Source of the DNA: Desmodesmus armatus
Lineage: Eukaryota > Chlorophyta > Chlorophyceae > Sphaeropleales > Scenedesmaceae
Direction: 5' to 3'
DNA: 64,000 nucleotides
NCBI GenBank assembly: GCA_007449985.2
Contig: VIIQ02000026.1
Span: forward strand, 434,001-498,000
The notes beneath the pieces are model-generated. The model had not been told where the DNA came from, did not search any database, and saw only the letters and a list, made by a program, of their open reading frames with translations. Shown in pieces: positions 44,511-55,562 of the stretch. The position numbers and the translations under genes were made by a program. How positions within the stretch are numbered: position 1 is the first letter of the stretch; each line of letters begins with the position of its first letter.

Positions 44511-44835
44511 GGGTGCACAGGAAGCATCGGAAGGGAAAGAAGCAGTGGAAATGGGTGTGATCGGGGTGCACAGGAAGGATCGGAAGGGAAGGAAGTAGTG
44601 GAAAGGGGTGTGACTGGGGTGCACAGGAAGCATCGGAAGGGAAGGAAGCAGTGGAAAGGGGTGTGGCTGGGGTGCACAGGAAGCATCGGAAGGGAAGGAA
44701 GCAGTGGAAAGGGGTGTGACTGGGGTGCACAGGAAGCATCGGAAGGGAAGGAAGCAGTGGAAAGGCGTGTGGCTGGGGTGCACAGGAAGCATTGGAAGGG
44801 AAGGAAGCAGTGGAAAGGGGTGTGACTGGGGCGCA
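44511..44835. repeat. 53-bp minisatellite, six copies
   Basis: Units begin GGTGCACAGGAAGCATCGGA and end near GGGGTGTGACTGG. The GGTGCACAGG words recur at intervals of 53 bp from 44512 to about 44777. Because 53 is not a multiple of 3, all three frames in turn give His/Pro/Phe/Ser-rich peptides on the minus strand; these are artefacts of the repeat. Confidence 0.95.
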
Positions 44836-44919
44836 GTGGGCCCAGCTGACAGATTTTATATTCTCTTCAATTCCATGACTTCCCCTCACTGCAATACTGC
44901 AAACCACCCGCACAGCGAC

Positions 44920-46836
44920 ATGAAGAGGGGAAGAATACTATATTCCTGGGAAATTCTAGCTTACATAGAACATTATCTCCTAGCAAGTATTGTTGACTGG
45001 TTGCTGCTGTGCTGGCTGCTGGTTTCTGCAGGAGTCCGTGGCCAGAAGGCGGTCAAGAGTGTCTACAAGAACGCAAAGCAGCTGGCTGGCTCCACCACTG
45101 CCAACACTTGTGGCACTGTCAAGGTCCTGTCTACACGTGTGAAGCAGGTGGGAGGGTGGGGTGCCCGTGCTGTTGCTGTGCTGACACAAGTTCTGCAAGT
45201 CTAACACCATCTTAGGGGCACCTCAGGTTACATTTAATCTCTGCTTGCCAACCGAAGGCAGTACAGTATGAGCTTTTGCAGCAGCAGCAGTCGTCAACTG
45301 GAAGGCTAGCCCAGGCACCAACCTTGATACATCAGCAGGTTTTGCCGGTCACCGGACACTATAGAACGGCTGGCGCCAGAGGCGACAGTACTGCATCGAC
45401 CTCGTTATAAGCCAGGCTGGTGCTGTGTTTGCAGGTGTTGGTTGTTTGTTTCAATATGACTTTGTGGCAGGTAAAGTTGATATTGTTTGGCACCATCTGC
45501 TGACAGGGAGGCACAAACTGCAGACAGCAACAGCATATATGTGGTGATGTACCCCAGCAGTAGCACCACAGCCGTAGCACCACAGTTCGTTCAGGTTGGA
45601 GCTTTACCGCTCCCGCACGGACTGTGCGTAATGTTGATTGTTAACACCACGTATCTTGCGTGCAGCAGCGTGCGTGCGGGGCACCCCTGTTGGCGTTGCC
45701 ACAAGGTGATCACGAAGCCTCAGGACGCATGGCTGCTGCCGTTTCATTTGCAAGTTCCACAAGCTCGAACGATGCCATGCAATTGAAACTACACTGCTGC
45801 ACTTTGCCAACGCCAAACGGTTTGATATGATCAGCAGATCTGATCTAGATCCGTATGTGACTTGACAGTGTGTGTGACACTTGCCCCCTGCTGACAGACG
45901 TTCTAGTAGTTGCGCCTCATGTCTAGAACGTTCATTTGTCTGTAGCCTACTTCATGCCAGGACATCCATGGTCAATGTACATCATCACGTCATCCCCCAG
46001 CCAGCATGCCGTACGACAGTGCTGGCCTTTTTTCAACACTACTGGGGCAGCGATAGGACATTTGCAGCAGCTCATGGGTAGTCAGGATCGCGTCCTGGAG
46101 TTTGTACTGCTAGGCCAGAGGCTTTCGCAGGGCGGCCTTTGGTGCACGTTTTGGTCAGTGGAAAATGATCTGCGGCAAACTTTAAAACTTTTTTCATGCG
46201 GGATTTTGGAACGGATGTCAAGCTGTCTCTAACCATTTCAGGTCCGAGCAGATTGGCATCGGCAGTCTTTCAGCAAGGTTTCACATAAACTTTATCCATG
46301 TTGTGAAGCGGAAATTGCGCAGCCTTGTCTGGCAACGCCGATTTTTCACCCGTGTTGTGACTTACTGCTTCTCCTGGGGGTGAAGGACCGCCGCATCCCC
46401 ATCTCCCTCCAGGGGAGGTCGATGCAATAGCTAGCACTGGAACCCCAAATTGACTGATGTTTTCTTGTGTTATGCTGCCCTCTCCCTGCCGCAACTGCTG
46501 AGCCAGAGTGTCAAGGGTAAGGTGGGCAGCTGCTTCAAGACCGTCAAGGCCCTCAAGCACCACCACAACAACCTGCCCACAGCTCCTGCACCCCTGGCCC
46601 CTGCACCCCTGGGCGCTGACACCAAGCCCCTCAGCCACCCTCTGGAGTGGACTGTCACCTCCCACCCCATCACAATCACAGAGGTGGAGAGCCACCCCCT
46701 GGAGTGGGCCGTGTCCTCCCACCCCATCAAGGTGATGGAAGTGGAGAGCCACCCCCTGGTGATGGAGGAGGGAGAGGCCTGGGAGGAGGAGGAGGAGGAG
46801 GAGGAGGAGGAGGAGGAGGAGGAGGTGCCACCTTGA
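44920..46836 (+). CDS. Hypothetical Lys-rich protein with acidic tail
   Basis: No family was recognised. Two exons are proposed: 44920-45147 and 46507-46836, phase 0 across a 1,359-nt intron (GTGGGA...AGCCAG), 185 aa ending TGA at 46834-46836. With the ATG at 44920 the protein starts with a membrane-anchor-like segment (HYLLASIVDWLLLCWLLVSA). A TTTCTGCAG acceptor at 45031 means the true first exon may instead lie upstream and the hydrophobic part be intron. The core is basic and repetitive: RGQKAVKSVYKNAKQ, STRVKQ-SVKGKVGSC, FKTVKALKHHHNN. The C-terminus has a ~20-residue repeat (SHPLEWTVTSHPI, SHPLEWAVSSHPI, SHPLVMEE) and a run of about 14 Glu encoded by GAG repeats. Continuity of the Lys-rich character over the junction supports the splice. 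Confidence 0.42.
46785..46825. repeat. (GAG)n microsatellite coding poly-Glu
   Basis: About 14 GAG codons near the 3' end of the Lys-rich gene encode an uninterrupted Glu run. Length is likely variable. Confidence 0.9.
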
Positions 46837-48779
46837 AGGGGCACCAGCAAGCAGCGAAGAGGGGGGCGGGGCAGTTTTGTGAGGGGGAGGGCTGGGAGGA
46901 GCAGAGGGCTGGGAGGTGGTGGTGTAGGAGCCAACCGTTGGCGGCAAGCAGTGGGGAGGGCGGGGCAGTGCTGTGCTTGCAGCGATGCCACCAGGTGCCA
47001 CCCGGGATGAAAGTGCTGAATAATTGTGCTTGTTGGATGGTTCAAGGGTGGTGGGTTGCCTACGCACTCCAAGGTGTTGCTACAGTTTATGGCGGCAGCA
47101 GCAGCCAGGCTACATAATCTGTCTGTAGCACACGGCATGTACTACTAGAGACTAGTAGGTGATCACCATGACCATGACAGATTTGACCGAGTCATCTTTT
47201 TTTGGCAGCTTCGCTGCTTCTTGGTCTTGGGGGTTCAACCCAAGTTGGGCTGGTGCCATGCAGTGCAGTGGTTGCAGTGGAGAGGCTTGCAAGCCTACAA
47301 TTGTAGGGTTGAGTTTGCTGATTCAGCTTGGATGAGCATGTGGCGTGGTTTTGTACTGAGGACTTGCACTGAAATGGTCAGCTTTTCGGTCGCATGGCAG
47401 CTGGCTGTCCAAGTTGACATAGCAAGAACATGAGTGTATGTAGTTGCTGACGTGTGAATGCTGGTGGTTCAGTGTAGCTTGGGTTGACTGCTAGTCTTAC
47501 TGAAGGAAGCTGGAATAGCTTCTGTGACTGCTATAGATTGCTGTCAGTGTGTCAGTAATGCCGTGTCATGCAGGCATGCTGTGTCTATGCCCATTTCACA
47601 ATTGGGTGTGTACATACGTAGTGTACAGCCTGCGCAGTGGTCCTGTCCTGTGTCAGCGGCAGGACAGCGTATTTTTGGTGTGTGTGCTTGCTTTAGCCCT
47701 TGCCATGGGGATGCCTAAAGACTGGCAGCTAGAGGTTGCCTGGTTGGTGGGTTCATCATTGTTGAAGGCCCTGGTGCAAGCTGCGCCAGCCCGGTGAGCT
47801 CTTGTACACTAGTTAGTCGTTTCCAGCTCATTGCAGCTGGGTTGTATTTGGGTGCTCACCATTGATTCTAGCGCTGCCCTGTAACTCTCAGCTTTGCTTC
47901 ATCAGATGAGTCATCTGCCTGAGTTGTTCGAGCAAAGGTGGAGCGGTGCCAAGTCGTTTCAGCAATCCAACACCGCCCGTCACACCAGTACCCAGCCATG
48001 CGTGCAATCAAGCACTCAACCGTCAGCATGCTGCGACTCCGTTGTGTGTGGGTCACGTGAGTTGCTTGTAGCAGCCATGATGTGCCTATTTGGCTTTGAT
48101 CATGTCGCATGCACAGCATTGAGAGTGCATGTCATGCCATGACACGGTGTGGCGTTCCAGCCTCGTCATGGTCACCAGCCACTCAGCAAGCTTTTGCAAT
48201 CTTGCATTATCACATCAGCCTCAACAGAAACTATCACATCAGCCTCAACAGAAACATTACACACATACACAAGGCAGGCACTGAAGCAATGCCATAGCCT
48301 GCCGTACAACAGCACAATCTGTTTCAGCAGGTTCAATGTGCATGCAGCAACAAGTCCACCCAGGTGCCAAAAGTGACAGGCACCCAACCAAACTCACGCT
48401 GACAGTCGAGTACTACAACGCAACCAATGCACTGCAGGGCAATGTTGTTCAGCCGGGTGGGGTTGGGGCCCCAAACCCGCTGCTGCAGCAACCTGAGTGC
48501 AAACTTCATCATGCTGCAATGCTGCAGTGCCAGCGTGCATCAAGCTACCTCCGCCGGCGCTGCTTGTGCTCCTAGCTGGTATGCAAGGTCATGCTGCCCA
48601 CCGATATTCCTTTGGATACACTACGCTAACAATACCAATCACACATCACACATCAACACATTGTTTCACTTCCCTGCATTTCAGCAAGGCTCTCACAAAT
48701 GCTCGCCATCCTGCTGTGCGGGTGCAAACCATGGGCAGCACAGGCATCGCCTCTGGACACCAAAAGCTGCACTAGTGCA
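46837..48779. other. Convergent 3' flanks, no gene seen
   Basis: Nearly 2 kb without recognisable coding sequence. A plus-strand TGTAA at 47880-47884 and a minus-strand TGTAA at 48261-48257 are candidate poly(A) signals for the Lys-rich gene and the amidohydrolase respectively. A 24-bp direct repeat (ATCACATCAGCCTCAACAGA...) stands in tandem at 48209-48256. Confidence 0.45.
48257..48261 (-). terminator. TGTAA poly(A) signal, amidohydrolase
   Basis: TTACA on the plus strand, TGTAA on the minus strand, 519 nt beyond the stop codon at 48782-48780. Confidence 0.45.
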
Positions 48780-51700
48780 TCAAGCTGCCTTCCCATCAAA
48801 CAGCTGCTTGTTGATGTCCAGAAGCCCAGCATGTGGCACCTGCATGGCAGTGACAGACACAAGAACACCAGCACTGTTGAGATCAGCAGGGCTAGCATAG
48901 CCTGGCACTGCATACATCAAGGGGGCCCATGGCCAGCTGTTGCAGACACTACCCGCACCTTGCCAGCTGCAGGGTACGTCATCCTGCAATCGTCTTGCCA
49001 AGCTCCTCACAGGGGCACGTATTGCAAATCACAGACTTTCAAGCCAGTTCAGATCCACCACTGTTGCTGTTCCTGTTTCATCACAAATATAACTGCAACA
49101 GTAGGGAATCCCGGACGGCACCTAGCAGCACATACCTTTGCCAACAAGCCGTGCTTGACCACAAGCTTGATGTTGCTGCTGTTGGCCAGCACTGCAATGT
49201 CGTCCAGTGGGTTGCCATCCACCAGCAGCAGGTCAGCAGCTGCACCCACGGTCAGCTCGCCCAGCTCACCCTGCATCCATTCACACACGGCCAGCAGCAG
49301 GGGCAAGCTTGCATTGTTGGGGTGTCTGGAGGGAGCACTGTGAGGGTTCTGCTGGTAGGCGTCTGCAGATTTGAATTAAAAAAACATTTAAATCTACTAC
49401 ACACCCCACTACCACCCGCAGTTTGCAGACTAGACCCAAACCCACCCAACGTCACGACAAGCTGGCATTTGGCCCCATCGTTTCTAAAGGTGGCAGTCAG
49501 TATGTACTTGCAGGGGCAGCTGTGCTTACAGGAACCATGGGGCAGGGCAGGTTAGGTCTTGATACCAAGCAAGGGCAGCTGACACTGTGTGGCCCTGCCC
49601 AGTAATGCAAACAGCTCAAGGGCTTTCGCTCCGGGCTTCTGGAACTGCCTGGGTGCAGACCTGAAGCTGCCTACACCCCGCACTGAAGCAAGTCACTTTC
49701 AATTGCGTGGCAACACCCTACCGCACATGCAGATGCTGTCTCATATGCACACGTACATGCCATGTGCTGAACTGAACCCCACAGTTATGACACAAAACAT
49801 GGTCACATAAGTGTGACTCGTCTCCCACCTGCTTCATGAACAGCTCAGCACAGTTGAGTGTAGCAGCTGCTACAATCTCGCTGTCAGGGATGCCAGCTTG
49901 TGCACGCAGCAAGAACTCGTCAGACTGGTACCTGTCAAGGCAGTACAGCCACAGAGATACTGGTCAGCACGCCCCTACATCTACCTAGTGCGGTGAGTTG
50001 CCTGACGTCGTGCCCCACACCAATTCGAGTAGTTGGGTTGGAGGTGCCTGGCATCTTGTCTGGTCCCCATGAACATCTAACTGATTCCCTTGTGGGTTGC
50101 TCAGCCCTGTGCTGGGCCTGATTTAGGACTCTGACTGTGTGACTGATGCGACTGATGGCACCACTGCCTTGAGAGAAAGCACACAGCTGCACTGCGCAAG
50201 CACTGTCTTGAGAAGGTACATAGCTGTACTGCGCAGTACATCACCATATGCCACAACACACTGTTGCTGTTGCAAGGGACAAACTGTGTGCAAACTCAAC
50301 CAGCCATGTCAGTTGTGTGTTATGACCGTGGTGCTTTCTTACTTGTGCATAGCGCCCAGCAAGTCACTGCCAAAAGCCATCTTGACCTTTGCTTGCCTAG
50401 CGATGGCCAGAGCTTGCAAGCCCTGCAGCAATGGCAACACACGGGCAGCATGGTGGAGCAGGCGCAAGTGGAAACAGGCGCCCGCAGGAGCCCCATGGGG
50501 ATGTCCATAAGCACCAACACAACCTCCATGACACGATGAGACTGCCCGCCAAGTTTGTGATACTGCGATGACATACATACTATATCGTATGTCGTACATA
50601 CTGCACAGCAGGCACAAGCCAAGAGGCGTTGCCTGTCTGCCTGTCTACCTCTCTATCCGCGAGCTGCAGCCGTCAGACGTTCAGGGTCTGCCAACAGAAC
50701 CCCAGCCCCAGTCAATACAACAAAATACAACATGACTTCACCTTGGACACAGCCTCCCCGACTTTGGCCACCAGGTCAGCCGCCATGCCTGCTGCCACAC
50801 CCTCACGCTGTAGGGCCTGGTACGTGACCGTAGTGGGCACCAGGAACGAGCCATCAGCCGCCATCAGCTGCGCAGTGTCTTCGTCTAGCCAGTTGCCGTG
50901 CTCTATGCTCCTGACTCCGGCTGCTAGCGCCCGCGTGATTGCTGCAGGGGTGTACGCGTGTGCTGCCACGTAGGTGCCTGCTGCTTCTGCTTCCTGCACG
51001 ATGGCTGTCAGCTCATCCATGCTGAACTGTGTGTTGGTTAACCTGTTGCATCAGCAAGTTGGTCAACCTGGTCAATGAATTAGTCAACCGCTGTTGCATC
51101 AAGATGCTGAGATGCGTGTTGGTCAAACTGTTGCATCAGCGATATGCAATTCTCGACCAAGGAGCAAGATAGTGGTGCCGATGGGTGCAGGGGGGTTGTG
51201 AGCAGAGCGTGTGAAAGTGAGAGCTGCAAAGAATGAGCAAGCAGAAAGGGGCCAGAGGCTTGCGGGACAGTGACGCACCACCATCCATTTGATCCCGTAC
51301 ATGCAACTGAGCAGCCACAGTGAACTTCCCACCCTTGCTATGGTGGTTTTGGGTGCTGGTGGGTACTGCATTGCCGGTCACTTATAGTTTGTCCTGCCTG
51401 GTGGGGCTGCCTGCACAATGCCCACTGACAGGTGTCACTTATAGTTTGTCCTGCCTGGTGGGGCTGCCTGCACAATGCCCACCTGTCAGTGGGAGATGAC
51501 ACCCCTCCTGATGCCATGACCTTGATGCAGTGGGCTCCTTTCCGCAGCTCATCTCGAGCGGCAGTCCTGCAGGCATCTGCAGGCAGCACACACAACATGC
51601 ACCCGGCACAAAGGTTGTCAGCACGCTTACAATACAGTATTTTGGGGACAGGGTCCCAACCTCAGCACTAGCCAACGAGCCAAGGGCTCATGAGGGTGCC

Positions 51701-54700
51701 CCAAAGGGCCTTCAACTTGCCGTACCCCAGTCTCTCAGGTCAGGTGTTAGGGCGATCGAGATCACTCCCGCAGGCCAGCCGTCAATTCCAGTAGCATACA
51801 CAACGATGTCCGTCTATGGCGGTCTTAGACCAAACAGCCGCCCCTCCGCAAGTTTTGTTGACAGCACCACATGTCTGTGCTGTTGGCATCTCCATTGTGG
51901 CAAGGTCATCAGACACGGGGAGTGTGGAGAGTACCGCTCAGCGGTTAAAGTATCCACTTGTAACAACCTCCCCCATATTGCAGCAGCACATGCCCCAGCA
52001 CGATACAAGCTTGCACGATACCACCGCTGCCTTGGCAGCAGGCACACCCTGCATGTTGAATCAGACACCTAATTCAGCCAAATTGAATGTCATCATGGTG
52101 GGTGCAGCACCTGCCTGCACGCCGCTGCATGCAGCACCCCCCCCCCCCAAAAGCATCACCGTATGGAGATAATGGGTGATAATTTGTCCTGCGGCACGGC
52201 ACAGCGCAAAGGCAGCTCACCCACTCCGTCACAGACGCGGCCGAGGCCCCTGAGTGCTGCGCCACAGCTGCACACCTCCTCCCCGCGGCCGCGCATGTCG
52301 CCATGGCCTCCAGTCTGGCTGAGGGCATGTCCTGCACGTCCACCAGGACAGGGCCAGCACACAATGAGTCATCAGGGCCAGCACACGATGAGTCAACAGG
52401 GCCAGCACACGATGAGTCATCAGGGCCAGCACACAATGAAACATCAGGGCCAGTGCATGATGCGTCATGAGTGGATACAGTTGAAGTGAGACATGGGCAT
52501 GGAGGGCCAGAGGCTCACGACCGCTGGTGCAGAGTCCTGCGCAGGCATGTAAGAATGCCGACTGACGGCACATGCTGAGAAAGAGGTGATGAGATCACCA
52601 GTCATCACCAAGCTCTACAGCACCTGTCATCTTGTCTACTCATGTGCTGCACTGGCAGTGGTTTGCCCAGATTGCGATTGCTGCCTTGCCGACTGCTGAA
52701 CTTATGAGCGCTGTATGATGCCAAGAGCCCGGCTCTGGGGCTGGCAATTGTAACGTCAGCACAGATACTTGGCGTTGGTGTCTTTCTGCACACTGCATGC
52801 TACAAGTGTCCCTGCTATGTCGAGGCATGACCCAGTGTTTCCAGACAGCACAGCCTGTGCGTATGGACTCTGCATGTAAGCTCAGCACAGTGCCTGCAAG
52901 GCACCGTGCTTGAGGCTCAGTAGTACTGAGTAAAGCTTACCAGTGAACAGCACTGAAGGTCCCAGAATGGATCCTTCCTCCACCGCCTCTGCCAGGCCCC
53001 AGTCAGCACCACCTGCATGGACAGCAACCCAGAGAGGGCAAAAACAAACACACAGCTTGACTATCCTGCTGAAACGTGGCTTGTTGCATAATGTGCCCAC
53101 AGACATCACGGCCAACTGTCTGTCCCATTGACTGTGGTGCAAGTTGCATGCCTCTCGCTGCTCACAAACACGATGTGGATGCAATCCTGGCGTCAACACA
53201 CACTAGCACACGCCGGCATAATGATGGTGACTGCTTGTGGCGACAGCTGCACATGCCTGTCTGGGCCAACAGATGCGCTACCTGCAGGACCCAAGACCTG
53301 CAGGCATATTCTGCAAGCATCAGTCTACGATGGGTGCATGTGCTGACTGCTGTCTCTTTGTCTGAACGCAGATGCAGCGTCTGTCCGCTCGGGCACGTGG
53401 CTGCTGCAGCTGGTGAGCTCATGCGGATGCGAAACCGTAGCATGCGCGGCCAGGTGCAGGATCGCCAGCAGCCACCTACCGCAGTCTCGCACTGTTGTGA
53501 AGCCGCGCGAAAGCATGCCTTCCAGGATGTCAGTGGCACGAGCTGTCACCAGAGACTCTGACAGACTGGAGTGCAGCACAGCACACAGAGCGTCGCAGGT
53601 AAGAGCGAGGAGGAAGCCCATACCAAGTGGCGTATAGGGTGGCGTGCTGGTGTGGTTGACTGTGGGGCAGCCACACCGTTTGTACGCAAGGCCAAGCAGG
53701 ACAAGCACGCACGGTCACTTGCATGCGCACAGGTGGATACAGCGCAGGCATGAAGCAACGGCTGTCAACTGATGATGCCGAGTCTGTACGACACGCGATA
53801 CAGAGTTGAGTCGAGTGCCTGGAAGAGCGCCTGTTATGTTCTGCTGCAGAGCAAACAACGGAAGCACAGCACTGGGGCTGCCCTCAGCTTGACGGCTGAC
53901 CATCAGCACCAGTGTCTGCTGACCGGCACATATATGAATGGCACTCCAAAACATGGGGTGCTGCAGCCTGCTGCTGCGTGCTGCCTTTGGTGCATGTCGC
54001 TCCTGCAGTGGCAAAGGCACTGTACCTGAACAAGCCCGGCAGGTTGGCAGTCGTTGCCGTCACGTGTACGTGTGCATCGCACAGGCCTGCATGCCACACA
54101 GCAGCGCAGAGCTCAACTCACAAAGGCCTGCTTGCATGCAAAAGTGTGGCAACAAGTGATTCCTGCGGGTGGTGACCCATATAATCACTGTCGTTGCAAG
54201 GCACAACAGTAGGCAAGGAGGCTGCAGGCGCATCTGAGGTGCTGCCTGGGGTGCCTTATGCCCATGGCACTGTGGTACGCTGGCGCTGGCCCCCTGCACG
54301 CTGCTGTCCACCAAACGCCCTCTTTGTAATGCGCCCAAAGCTTGCACAGGACGACCCGACCACCCCATCCCAATCATGGCATGCAGCGTGCCCAGAGCGG
54401 ACCCAGTGTGCGTTTGAGTGTGCAGCGTGCTACACTCAACGAGTTCGTGCAGACCTGGCATAAGCAGCATGCCTCCACAGTTGATGACCACAGCATCAGA
54501 GGGTGGCACTTGCGCGTCGACCGCCGTGATCCTGCCTTTGTGCATGATCAGGCTGTGACCATAGGTGCTGCAGGTCCCTGACCTGACGTCTAGCAGCCTG
54601 CAAAGCAAACAATCAGGATGGGCCTATTGAACTGGGTCTGCAACCCAGCAATCTTGAAAATGAAAGATGCCTGGCCCGCACCTGATGTTGGTCAGCACCA

Positions 54701-54821
54701 GCGGTCTCTCGCCAACAGCAGCAGCCTCTGCACGCCTCCTTTTGGCATATCTATAGCTGTCCCGACATAGATAAGGGGAGTCTGTTGCCTCCTCTGCAAT
54801 GACACTGTACTGAGAACTCAT
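48780..54821 (-). CDS. Imidazolonepropionase-like metal-dependent amidohydrolase
   Basis: Member of the amidohydrolase superfamily, HutI/Xaa-Pro dipeptidase-like branch. Twelve exons in transcript order: 54821-54682, 54597-54455, 54086-54026, 53565-53480, 53012-52941, 52331-52221, 51576-51483, 51021-50742, 50422-50343, 49931-49829, 49270-49136, 48839-48780; 454 aa. Metal-site residues are all visible: LCDAHVHV (His100, His102), HCIKVMASGG (Lys223, the likely carboxylated lysine), VAAHAYTP (His257), RSIEHGNW (His277) and MAFGSDLLGAMH (Asp349). Other signatures: GFTTVRDCGG, GHALSQTGGHGDMRGRGEE, PDSEIVAAATLNCAELF and the closing VGAAADLLLVDGNPLDDIAVL. The N-terminal beta-sandwich segment has the usual NCGGMLLMPG. 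The first ~45 residues look like a short extension, not a clear plastid transit peptide. The substrate cannot be read from sequence; relatives cleave Xaa-Pro/Xaa-Arg dipeptides or cyclic amides. It is the only member here and has no pathway neighbours. Confidence 0.9.
51379..51489. repeat. ~57-bp tandem duplication at an amidohydrolase donor
   Basis: CACTTATAGTTTGTCCTGCC followed by TGGTGGGGCTGCCTGCACAATGCCCAC occurs twice, at about 51379-51425 and 51436-51482, each followed by a CTGACAG- or CTGTCAG-type word. The right copy contains the donor of exon 7; the left copy places a partial exon end in the intron. Confidence 0.85.
52363..52459. repeat. ~20-bp minisatellite GATGAGTCATCAGGGCCAGC
   Basis: About five units of CAGGGCCAGCACACGATGAG plus TCAT/TCAA lie in the amidohydrolase intron upstream of exon 6 (transcript sense). 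TGAGTCA words recur in each unit. Confidence 0.85.
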
Positions 54822-55562
54822 AGTGATCTGTGACAGGTTAAACTTGAATGGAGGAGGGTGTGCTGGGGCTACGCTAAAGTGAGAGCAAAGGAGAGACAGA
54901 TAATAAATGGGCTATGGAGACTCACTTTGGACTTGCGGTGGTTAAAAACCATAAACCATGTCAACCTATCAACACTACGTTTCCAACCGCACCGAATCAG
55001 CGACCATGGGTAGTGCTACGTAATCAGTGACACGATGGTCAAGGGGAAGCACAGCCTTGCCAAGCCCCTTCTGCAGTGTGATAATGTTGTGCGCTATGAT
55101 TTTGTAAAGGGTGTCAAAGGACCCTTAAGACTCAGAAGCTGCTTTTCCAGGCCCTCAATCTCCAACGAGATCTAGCGGTGGCAAGGGAGCAGGTAATGCG
55201 GGTGATGGGCTTTTGGTGATGACTGTAACGGGGGCTGGTGTCTCGACCCGGACGCAGGCGCGTTTTTGGTGCGGACGTGTGTGGTGGTCATGGCAGCAAA
55301 GGGCAAGCAAGCGAGCCATGCCGAAGGGTCCCTGTCACATGGCATCCACATACTGCTGTCCCAGCAGCAGCAAGGCCTTGCCACACCTGCACCAGCCCAT
55401 CAATGCCGACCAGGCAAGGCAAGTCATCGTCAGTATTACGTACTGGTATCTCAGTTTGAGCATTTGCAGTGGGTCCCCTCGTGTGCTGAAGAAGTTTGGG
55501 CTGGTGCCTGCTGCATTGCTGTTGCAACCTCCGTGTGCAGGTGCTGGTGAATCAGTGACACG
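54822..55562. promoter_or_regulatory. Divergent promoter region and degenerate duplicated exon
   Basis: 54822-55034 separates the amidohydrolase start from a decayed first copy of the next gene's exon 1. 55035-55562 is the left unit of a 528-bp tandem duplication. If the downstream gene is transcribed, its promoter lies either left of 55035 (with the old exon as 5'UTR) or inside the duplicated intron. Confidence 0.5.
55035..55562 (+). pseudogene. Degenerate duplicate of coiled-coil gene exon 1 and intron 1
   Basis: Starts ATGGTCAAGGGGAAGCACAG, matching the intact gene's ATG at 55563, then loses the frame: the part encoding the basic/coiled-coil segment is rearranged and reads into TAG within AACGAGATCTAG. 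The following intron (GTAATGCGGGTGATGGGCTT...) is nearly identical to the intact copy. The unit ends just after the first bases of exon 2 (GTGCTGGT) and joins directly to the second copy. It is a partial gene duplication, not an independent gene. Confidence 0.85.

Noticed and set aside
44427..44913. Minus-strand frames encoding repeated His-Pro/Phe-Leu-Pro-Ser peptides
   Set aside because: They are translations of the 53-bp minisatellite in successive frames; the period is not a multiple of three and no splice, start or domain evidence supports a protein.
46270..47138. Long minus-strand frames of 222 and 265 codons opposite the Lys/Glu-rich gene
   Set aside because: They mirror the GAG/CTC and SHPLEW repeats of the plus-strand gene, giving Ser/Leu/Pro low complexity with no recognisable motif.
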